Shown: piece by piece, positions 22,308-33,100 of the stretch
Numbering within the stretch: the stretch's first letter is position 1
Layout of the letters: each line of letters opens with the position of its first letter
From: Nematostella vectensis
Taxonomy: Eukaryota > Cnidaria > Anthozoa > Actiniaria > Edwardsiidae
Assembly (NCBI RefSeq): GCF_932526225.1
Contig: NC_064039.1
Location: forward strand, 13,472,139-13,536,138
Reading direction: 5' to 3'
DNA: 64,000 nucleotides
The notes under the pieces: generated by a model
Databases searched by the model: none
Told to the model about the DNA's origin: nothing
Seen by the model: the letters and a program-made list of their open reading frames with translations, nothing else
Translations under genes and position numbers: made by a program

Positions 22308-23299
22308 GCTCAGTTTCGCGCGGGCTTTGATCTTGGAGTCTTAAGAGACACCATAAGAAGACTTCGAAGCTGCATAGTTACTGAACTGCGTAATAATGGG
22401 TTACAAAGCAATTGGCATTTTTTCGATTAATTGAATTGAGGATAGAGCTTCAAGCCTTAGCATCAGCAACAGAAATCTTGATGCGCAAAACTAGATGCGC
22501 ACCGAAAGACATAAAAATCAACAGAACGAAAAACATAATCGACTAATATGGTTGCAGGGCGAGGTCACCTTTATTTTTCGAAGGTTCGTCAAGTATCTAA
22601 TGACCAGCTGTTTTTTGGGGGACTTAATGTTTCTTTTTTTACGCGCATAAATCACGACACCGTTTTGTTCAAAAACAAAACTAAAATTGTTTACTAAAAT
22701 GAACAGGTTTATTTTAGTAATTAATACTTGTTATCATCATATTAGTTCAAGTTTAATTCACAAATTTATCTTTAACTTTTGGAAGTGTCGCGAGTTTCAC
22801 GTGACAAAACTTCTTTTCCATCGCTGAACCTGCTTTCCTTTAGAAATTCGATTCAATGACTTCACTTCTGCATCATGTTAAGCGATATTTTGAAAATTTT
22901 GAAACTCGTGAAATCAAAATATGCAAAAATTTCATGTAGTTAGAAAATTTCTTGTAGTTAGATAGTTAGTAAATCATGTATTACAATGCATTTAACACAG
23001 ATTTCACAAAACGAAACAGTGCACATAAAAAACAGAGATCTCAAAAGCTGAAATGTTTTTTTCAGTTTGTAAAAATTTACTAGCTGTACAATGTATTGAA
23101 GCCAGTAAAGAGTAGTATCTCTGAAAATAAGTTTTTTTTTCCAAAGGTCACTACCGCATTGGGAGCGCCCGCAAAGTACGCTGGATCCTCGAGCATGGCG
23201 TTCGGCCGGAAAGTGTACTCGTTAAACCTTTATTTTTGATGGAAACGCCTGTCTGGTATGCAAACTGCGCCGCACCCGCCAGCATTGCCCCCCCCCCCC

Positions 23300-23575
23300 C
23301 CCCCCCCCCCCACAACGGCCGAATGTCCACTTTCGGTTTTCAATAGACTTGCTATTTGTAGACAAAACTCTAAAGCATAAGCTAAATCACTGGTATGTAA
23401 TCAATCCATAAGTGAGACCTTTTTGTAGCTAAATCCGACAATAAACTTCCCTTGGAGATACTGCAAAAGGATAAAAAATATCTTTTTCTTCTTTTGTGGG
23501 TTGTCAGATTTTTGTTAGAAAACTCCCCCCTCCCTCCCCCCCCCAGAAAAATTAGGTCCACTTTTTACGAAGACA
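23300..23575 (+). repeat. Dispersed repeat family C, copy 1
   Basis: After a C24 run (23288-23311) come GTCCACTTTCGGTTTTCAAT, ACCTTTTTGTAGCTAAATCC, AATAAACTTCCCTTGGAGAT and AATTAGGTCCACTTTTTACG. The same blocks in the same order occur at about 45175-45460 in a polycystin intron. Confidence 0.7.
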
Positions 23576-24075
23576 AAAACAATGAATTTAATATGAAAAT
23601 CAGAAAATAAAAGTAGCACGTGGAATTTTGTTCTGCACAATATATATTTCAGTCAAATATCGGTTTCGCGACCATAACTTTTCTTTCTTTCTACATGCGG
23701 TAACGTGTCCTTTTATTTCTCTTTGAAATGACAACATTATTTGGACGTGAGCTTCCAAACATGGCCATTTGTTGGGGCAGCATTCCGGCAGTAATTCCGG
23801 CAGCACTCCGCCAACATAATGAATTAGTGCGTAGGGGGTTATTGACATTGACCCAAACATTCGTTGTTGCCAATCTGTGGTAATGTTAGATTAATTAATG
23901 AAGAAAAAGGCGCGAAATCACCCGCGGTACACTGGAATTATTCCAGAACCAGTGAATAAAATACAATAATAAGCAGTTCACCAAACACGGGGAAGTATGA
24001 GAAGGAAAACAATACTTTCAGTTTTCAACAGTTCGCTGAATAAAGCCCATTTGTTTAGCTCAATTGCCGTCATAG

Positions 24076-24135
24076 ATGCGTAAATCAGGACTGTATCTGG
24101 TCAAGTCGCTGATTTTGTTTTTTATACACGGACAG
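24076..24135 (+). other. Signal-peptide exon of the polycystin gene
   Basis: ATG begins a 20-codon exon encoding MRKSGLYLV-KSLILFFIHGQ and ending at a consensus GTGAGT donor. There is a basic start, a hydrophobic core and a short polar end. It parallels the 15188-15223 leader exon of the upstream gene, which has the same phase 0 exit. Confidence 0.75.
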
Positions 24136-27100
24136 GTGAGTACACTCAACTAGCAAAAATAACCACCGACGCAAATTTGTAACATTACAGTGCTTAGAGA
24201 GAACCATTTCCAGTGACACAAGCGCCGAGGAGTTAAAAACAATTCCGTACCAAGAAAGTAATTTACTGGTATTGATATAAGTAAGACTGGCTCTGAAAGA
24301 CAGAAAACTGCTTTGAGGATACCGCTATATTCTTCACAAGAGGTATTAGACCTCACAGGACTTGAAAGTCCCAAAAATTACAAATCTATGATGGTGGTCT
24401 ATTAGAACATCCAAACAAAAACCCAGTCAGTGGTTCCGTAAAATTGTACAGTACTTCATATGAAGGTATTAGGCTAGAAGCAAATGTTTGGCTGGTTTAT
24501 TAATGGCATCTGGTTTTTTTTATGCCCTTGGACATTATCAAAGAATCGTATTTTAATTTTATCCTATTTCTATTATTCCAGATTTCCATACTTATAAAAA
24601 GTGCAAAACAGTTAAAATTCGCCAAACAGTATACTAGTTTTAGATTAAATAACATGTTTATTTTAGATGTTAAAATCCCTTTGTGGTCATCATAATGATG
24701 ATGTCAAATTTATTGTTAAGTCGATTATTGTATTGTGAGAATTAAGTTTTGTAATGTTAAAATAATCGAAAAGTAAAGAAAATGTCGATAATAGTAACAT
24801 GTCTATTTATTTTAGGTCTTCGGGGGAGCCGGAACCACGGAACAACATGGTTTGTGTTATCATATCGCACTCATTAAATCGCACAGGCCCTGGAGGAAAA
24901 AGTGTAGATTCCGTCAGTCCCTACCCCACCCCCCCCCCTCCCCTCCCCTCCTCCTCATTTGCGCAACTGCCTTTAAAAAGTACTTAGAATGGCCTACTAG
25001 AAGCTCGTGTTCTTCTGCTCCAGGATGGGCTTTCTTTTAAGAATTATAAGAAAAAGAATCATGAAAAGCAACCCAGCTAAGAGAAATTCCACGATTTCAC
25101 CATGACAAGGGCTCGAACCCAGGCCAGGTCAAATTCGATTTTACCTAAAAGGCGCTTGGCACAGATGAATGCGCTAAAACGCGGCCCCATTTCACCACGC
25201 TCCATTCACAAACTAAATTTCAGTATAAGGAGGAGTCCATCTCCAGTGTTTTTACTTTGACGCACAGGGGCGGATCTAGCCTTTTCGCTAAAGGGGGGGG
25301 GGGGGGGGGGGGTTGGCTCAGTGACAAAGGGGAAGGGGGTAATCTTTTTATGTTACATATGGCTTTCTGGCAGCCCAAGGGGGGGGGGATTTAAACCCCT
25401 AAAGCCTCACCCTAGATCCGCTACTGATGCATAACCAAAGGGGCAAAGCTTTCACATTCTTTAACAATTCTTTCAATGTTAAATAGCGTCCGAGTATATA
25501 CAATAACTGTACTTTCAGGGTGAGTTAGCGATAAAGTCAACCCTTATTTCTTTCTTTTCCTTTCCTCCATTTTTCCGGGTACTTTTTAGCCTGCGTAACA
25601 AGCCCAAAGTGTTGGGAAAGATTATAGACGGAGAAGAGGCGCTCGCTCTAGGAGAACGAAGGATGAGTAAGTTCCCTGTGGTTCGAAAGACAAAAAAATA
25701 TTGTACGATCCGTCATTTCCACAGACTTGCACCAGTTCTGCGAGTTTCCGGTCCAACCTGTTGGCGTCTACCCATTCAACAAGCTACACCAAGCGAATGA
25801 CGTCACCAGTTACCAAGCAACGGGAAGGCACGTGGGCACAGAGTTTGCCCCGGGTGTCCATGGCGAGCAGGATGGATCACTGCTGTTCAAGGGGAACGCA
25901 GGCTCATATATTGAGCTGGACGAGGGAAGACTGGACGTCCGGCGGTCAATAACGATCTTGGTGCACGTGTTCCCTATGGGAGGGGCGGGGCCGATAGTGA
26001 ACTATAAGGTGGATGGGTACGGGGTGCAGCTGTGGCAGATGAGCGCGATGGGCGTGGCGCAAACAGCGGCGATGATGGCGCGCGTTAATAAGAGGAACTT
26101 GATGTACACAGAGAGCCTTGAAAAGCAGGTTTGTAGCACACAGAGAGCCTAGAAAAGCAGGATTGTAGAGCAGGTTCTAGAAAAACAGGTTAGTAGTACA
26201 CAGAGAATCTTGAAAATAAGGGTTTGTAGAACACACAAAATCTAGAAAAAACAAGTTTGTAAAGTACATAGACAATTTAGAAGAACAGACTCTGATAGTA
26301 CACAGGTTTGTATAGTAAACACAGACAGAAAAACAAGTTTGTATAGTACGCACAGAATTCAGTAAAAACAGGTTTGTTGTACACAGAGAATCTAGAAAAA
26401 CAGATTTGTATAGTAAAGAGGTACAATGTATTATCTTTAATGCTCCGGTTATAAGCCGGTTATCAATAATATTATTTCATATTCTTTTCGATATGCTTTT
26501 ATAAAAAAAACATTTCTTAGGTTTATTGTACGCATGACACGGAAGTAATGTAAGTATATGTTTCTGATTTTGTACATATACCCCCTCTAAGGTTCTGCGA
26601 GGAAATCAGTGGAACTATGTCGGCCTCAGTTACAGTTGGGAGACTGGTGTTACAATCTTATGGCATGACGGTATCCCTGTGGTGCGCAAGAATGTCGGTC
26701 GTCACACAGACATAATGACGCAGTTCAAAGTGCGCATGGGCGCGCTAGGCGTCGCTGACCTCGGCATGTACTACAAGGGGCGCGTGTCTTGTCTTCAGGT
26801 GTACCCCGAGGCGCTTCCACAGCGGCAGATCACTCATGCTAGAACAGCTTGCAGGCCGTGTAAGTCAAGGGCTGATAAGAGTTAAAAAGTGATCCGACTA
26901 GATGGCGTGACATACCCTAGATCAGCTTAATGACACTCTAGATCCGACTTGTGTGACACACCCTAGATACGACTTACGTGACATACCCTAGATACGACTT
27001 GCGTGACATACGCTAGATCACCTTCATGACACTCTATATCCGACTTGTGTGACATACCCTAGATCTGACCTGCGTGACACAAACCTTGATCTGACTTGCG

Positions 27101-30100
27101 TGACATACTTAAGATCCTACTTGCGTGACATGCGCTAGAGCAGCTTCATGACACTCTAGATTCGACTTGTGTGACAATGCATACATCCGACTTGCGTGAC
27201 ATACCCTAGGTCTGACCTGCGTGACATACCTTTTACTACTCGCAACCTATTGAGCGCGACACATTTAGTATGACGTCTGAATCAACGTTGAACCCAATGT
27301 ATTTGTGTCGATACAAATAGACAATTAGATTCGACACGGCAGAAGCGCGACGTATGAACCGGGCCTTGCCAGTGAAATAAACTTTTAAGGATAGTGGTTA
27401 CATTTAGATGTTTTGGATCTTGCAGATACCCCTGTCACCTCAATCAGCCTAGGGATCAGCCCCACTGGATCCGAGCGCGAACTTGGCGAAAACATCACCA
27501 TGGTAGCGAAGAACCCAAACGGTACACGCTTTTACAGCTACTATTTCAATACCGGGGATGGAAGCCCTGTGGTGACGTCATACGAGCCTGCAATCACCTA
27601 TCGATACACCGCATACGGTTCGTACGAGGCGACGGTCCATATCAACAGCACGTGCACGAACAACTTATTAAAGGCAAAGGCGCTGATAAAAATACAGAAA
27701 CCTGTGGTTGCAATTGGCAACATGACGGTGTCATGTCAACCGACAGAGTACCTCAAGGCGAGCTCGTTTCATTTATTGATCGCAAATGGATCGGATATCA
27801 AGTGCATTTGGAGTTTTGGAGACGGGAAGGCCGACAAGATGTTTGACCACGCCCATGGGGGGAGCTTCAAACAGGACTACCAGTACTTAAACCCTGGAAA
27901 TTACTCAGTTGTGGTGACTTGCGGAAACCGCAAACGAAACATTACACGCACAACATTTGCCATTGTCCAAGAAGTAATCTCGAAACTAGAAATCAAGCCC
28001 ATACCGGTGCAGATTTATAACCAAAGCTTTAAGATCGAGTGGACAATAGGAACCGGGAGTCAAGTAACGTATACAGCAAGCATTGCGAGAAAGGGACTTG
28101 AGGTAATTACAATTGACGTCAGTTCCGGTTACACCTGGGTAAGAGATTTGATTGGTGAAGGTATCCATGACGTCACTGTGACAGCATTCAATCAAATCAC
28201 AGGGACAGTGGATGCAATTTCTCAAGTGAGGATTGTTAGAGCTGTTGCGGCGTTTGCGCCCGTGGTACTTAATGTGAACAGGTTCATTGAAGTTAATGAT
28301 AGTGTTGAGGTTTATTTTACCGAGGCTAACACCGTGAACGGAGCTAACCCGATATACCGGGTAGATTTCGGGGACAATTCGGAAACTACCGAGGTCACGA
28401 CGACCAAAGTCACACATCGCTATAGACAGAGTGGGACTTTTGAGGTTTCCGTTCACGCTTACAATAATTACACATTCTTCAATGCCAGTGTCTCGGTGAC
28501 GGTTGAAACGCCTGTTATACTGATCAGCGGACTTCTCTTGGAATGTAAGGCGACGGCTCTTGGGAATGATACAGTATTGTCAATCAGCGGTCAAGGTTTC
28601 AACGTTATGTGCATGATCAATTTTGGAGATAATACAAGAAAAAATATTTCAATAAGTATTCTCAGAAATCGTCATAACGGTAACTCATCTGCTAGCGTGC
28701 TTCGTCGTTATAGAAGAACTGGGATTTTTAACGTCGAGTTATTTTGCTGGAACCGACTGAGTCGAGCAGAGGCGTCAACATGGGTCACAATCCAAGAAGC
28801 AATAAAAAATTCGCGACTCTATTCCACATCCTCGCAGGTTTATGGCGCCCTTCTAAACATAACATGCGTAGTGAGTAGAGGGACGAATGTAACGATGGAC
28901 GTCAGGATGAATGGGACGTTGATGGGTGCATGGTTAAATGGTACAACGGGGACAGTACTTGTTCCCCCGAGCGTCTACAAAACCGCAGGAAAACACGCGT
29001 ATACTGTACGTTTATCAAACCTGGTAAGCGCCTCTGAGGTATTGCACGGTGTTGCTATCATCGAGTATCCTCTAAGAGACTTAAGGCTATATGTCGTGAA
29101 GTCATCAAAACACATCGAGGTAAACGAGACAGTTCAAATAGATGTCAGGCTTAAGGGAAGTAGTCCCTTGTTTGAGTTCGATTTTGGCGATGGGACCCGC
29201 GTATTGGCAAACTGGACAAGTCATGCGCTTCATAGGTATCGTCATCCCTCCGTGTTTAACGTGTCAGTTATTGCATACAACGCCATAAGCCGGGTGATGG
29301 CTTTCACCAGGATACAAGTAGAGAAACCCGTACGTCTGTTGCAAAACATGACCCTTGTTGTCTCTCCAACTGTGCTAGGGGATAACACGGAGATACAATT
29401 GACTCTCGAACAAGGGTCAGATTTTAAGTGTGAATGGGACTTTGGAGATGGAACTGTTATAACAGTAAATGCGACTGACAATTTACACACCCACGAGACT
29501 AAACCAGGCGGGGCTTTGAGCTCAACGAAAGTGAGTTATTGCAAAAGCCACGTATACAAGTCAAGTGGGGTATTCATCATTCTGCTTCGATGCGAAAATA
29601 GGTTATCTGTGTTAGAGGAATCGACTAAGGCAGTTGTCCAAGAACCTATAAGTGGATTTTCACTTCATCCGATCTTACCACAGGAAGTAGGAAGGGTCTT
29701 TAATGTCACTTGGACCATTGCACAAGGTACCAATGTGTCATTCCAAGTGGATATTCAAGGCGGAGATGTAATTTATCTTACAAACAATGGAAGTCTGTGG
29801 ACGACAAGTTTGCAGGCGAGAAGCGACGGCGCGCACTGCTTAACGATTAAAGGTGACAACCTGGTGACGTCATTGGAGGAGAGTGTGACATTCTACGCAG
29901 AGCACGTGATCAGCGGTTTTAACGTGACAACAATGCACGGTCTTAAAGAAATTGAGGTCGAGAGAAATGTTACTTTTAACGTAGAAGCTCCTTCCAATAT
30001 CAGACCGTTGTTTGTGTTTGATTTCGGGGATGACGTTACCGTGACAACTCGTCTAAAGACTGTGACACACATGTATGGCCTGACAGACGCTATGTCAGCG

Positions 30101-33100
30101 GGAAAACCGTTCAAACGCCTTTCTGTTACCATTCATGCGTTTAATAACGTAAGCAGCGTGAATAAATCCTTGGCTTTGTCTGTATTCAAGCCTGTATTAG
30201 AGCTACGCGGCCTTCATCTGATTTCTTCTCCCGCGAACGTTTCAATGGAAACCGTGATAACGATGAAAATATCGCAAGGATCCGACTTTAACTGTACTAT
30301 CGATTATGGTGATGGCGAAATAGAGTTCAAAGAATACACAAACTTGATTTATCTTGGTTCAGGACGCCATGACGAAAAGTTCAAGGGTCTCACTTATCAA
30401 CTGAAGCATACGTACGGCAAAAGTGGGTTCTTTGACATCACGGCCACATGCACCAATAGGATCACAACGGCTCATGACGTCACTCGCATTACCATCCAAG
30501 AGCCAATAAGAAACCTCCGATTCAACAAAGTGGAACCAATCATAAACGGCAAAAGTTTTAATGTTTCTTGGAATCACGAAAAAGGTACGGATGTCTCATT
30601 TCAGTTGTACCTTGAAAACATCTCCATTCCTTGGTATTTATCGAATACGAGTGCGGGAATAGTTAGGCTGGGACCTGGCGAGTATTTGAGAGCTGGCCAA
30701 TACTCGATCGTTCTCGATGCTCGGAATTTGGTTTCTAGGAAATCGATATCATCGTTGGTTATCATTCAAGATCCCGTGTCGAAAATAAATTTAAGGGTCT
30801 CGGAAGATGGGCAAAACTTAAGGGGACTCATGTCAAACCTTTTTCCTTCTGAGGAGAATGTAACCATAGATGTGATACACGATAAAGGAACGGATTTGTC
30901 GTATTCATGGAGTATCAATGGCAAAAGTTTCACCACAGATGAGCCAAAAACTGTGGTTAGCTTTAGCTCTGTCGGGGAATATTGCATACATGTTACTGCT
31001 CGTAATCTTGTCAGTGAAGTAAAAGGAAACATGTCTTTCACTGTACACCAAAGCGTTCGTGAGTTACGCCTATCGAGTAATACCCCGAGAGTCGTGAACC
31101 AAACAGCTGTATTTTTTATCGGCACTCAAAGTATGGGAACGCAAACTTGCTTTGTAGCTGATATGAATGATGGTACATTGTACAGTATCGGAGGTTTTCA
31201 CTGTATGTCTTCTTCAGAGAAAACATTTTTGTACAGAGAATATAACTCATCGATGTCTTTTGAGCATGTTTACAGCAAGGTCGGTATGTTCAATGTAACC
31301 GTAAACGCTTCTAATGCCGTATCATTCGAGACAAGCAAAACAAAGATTGAAATCGTAGATGTTTCTTGTGGCTTCCCGGAGGTTTTCATTCTTAACCTGG
31401 GAGCAAGCAATGCGACTGCGATTGACATAATGCGCTCCAGGCCGTATACAGTGAACACAGATGTTAAAGTCAATTGCAAGAAGTCTTCCAATGTTTTATT
31501 CTATTGGAAGCTAATGTATGTTGAAGGCAACGGAAAACTCCATATTGTGAGGTGATTACAATTCTGTTTATCGTTATCGTGTTCCTCATTTAATCATTGT
31601 TATGGCAAGAAGTTCTTGCCTTGTGTTATCGTAATCTTCGTAACGTAGCCGTCATGCCACCATCACGACTACCACCATCGTATAGTCGTAATGATAAACA
31701 TCGACATCGTCATCACCATGACTATCATGATTACAACATTATCCTTTAATGACAGCACCATTAAGAGCATCAATATCATCACTACCACCACCACCATCAT
31801 CATCATCATATACGTTTCCCTAATTTGATTTTTCTGCATTTAATTTCGGTATGCGCAACGATAGAACGCCAAAGTTTCCGTGATACTGCTTGAGGTAGTT
31901 TATGAGGGCTTGCTCTATTCGCCTTTGAGATTTATTTTGATTGAGCTACACACGAGACGTTTTGAAATTCGAAAACAGTTCCGCGTGTTTTTTGTTGTGT
32001 TCCTATATCCGCGAAAGGAACTGATTATCACTTAACGAAACGGTTGTTCCGTTTAGAGGTGAAGAATCGGAACGCTTCACGCTTCGAAACAAAAAGGACT
32101 TGTTTGTACAATGAAGAACAAAATGTTCCCTTTTCGAAGTCCACAAAGGAACTGTTGGTCCTAATTGATGCAATTAGGAACAACAGTTCCTTTTTTGACG
32201 CGTTCCCCATTGAGGACCACCACTCAAAAAAAACACAAGTTCCTGTTTGCTACGGTTAATAGACTTAAAAGGGAAAGCCTGTTCATAAGTGGTTAAAAGT
32301 ATAGGAACAGTGGGACCGATTTGGCCTAAATGGTGCCGCTTTTTTGCGAAAAGGAACAACAAAAGGGCCTCAATGGACCGAAGTGGGGTGTTCCCTTTTT
32401 CGAAAACATGAACAAAAGTTCCGCATCTATGGTTTTGTTTCTCAATCTCAAAAGATATGATCTTTCAAAGCGATACCTAGACTCGCACAAGCTGTGCAAA
32501 AGCAAGGGCATGCCGAGGCTTGCTTGGGCATGCCATTTTGGTTTATAGTGCCCAACCAATAGACTGCTGCCACTATTTCGAGGCTGTCGCGTGGCAGTGA
32601 TTGATTGGCTCTTTTCACGTATTTGATAGCATTAAACATGCGGTACGCCCCATACGTTTCTCACTCTCGCATTAACCGTTGCTGACAAGAGATGGTAAAG
32701 CAGGGTAATGTGATAAACTGGTCGCTTCTTCCAAATGCTGCGAAGAAACCAACAAGAATGCACTTAGAAGAAGACGAAAATGACGGGCTGTTTCACTGCC
32801 CTGTACCAGACTGCCATAACGATGGGTTTGGAACTCAGAGGGTGTAGAAAACACGTCAAGAAAAAGCACACATGGTTTTATTACTTTGATGAGAAACCCC
32901 GCGACTCAGATATCGAAGCTTCTCGAAGCCAAATGGAAAAGGAGAAGGGGCACCGACGTTCAAGTAATGGCGTCCCATCGTTTGACATGTCTTGCACGTT
33001 TGCAAGACAATTCACCGCGTGGCTCAAGGGCAGTGGTGGGGGCTGCAAAAGTGATCGACAAGCACAGCAACTGGTTAGCAAATGCTTGAAGTTTTTGAAA

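Larger units (their letters stand above)
21106..24075. other. Intergenic region between the LamG-D8C-PAN and polycystin genes
   Basis: No coding exon is recognised. The region holds a MITE with a poly(A) signal (21129-21379), poly-C/poly-G tracts (21645-21667, 21775-21789, 22071-22083, 23288-23311), repeat family R copy 1 (22192-22307) and repeat family C copy 1 (about 23300-23575). The promoter and 5' UTR of the polycystin gene should lie near 23880-24075. Confidence 0.55.

Noticed and set aside
25090-25200. Possible tRNA on the minus strand (GGTTCGAGCCC box)
   Set aside because: Only the B-box part is convincing and the spacing is too long; more likely a tRNA-derived SINE.
27986-31491. Minus-strand frames across the PKD exon
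   Set aside because: Shadows of the strong plus-strand coding exon; no domains.
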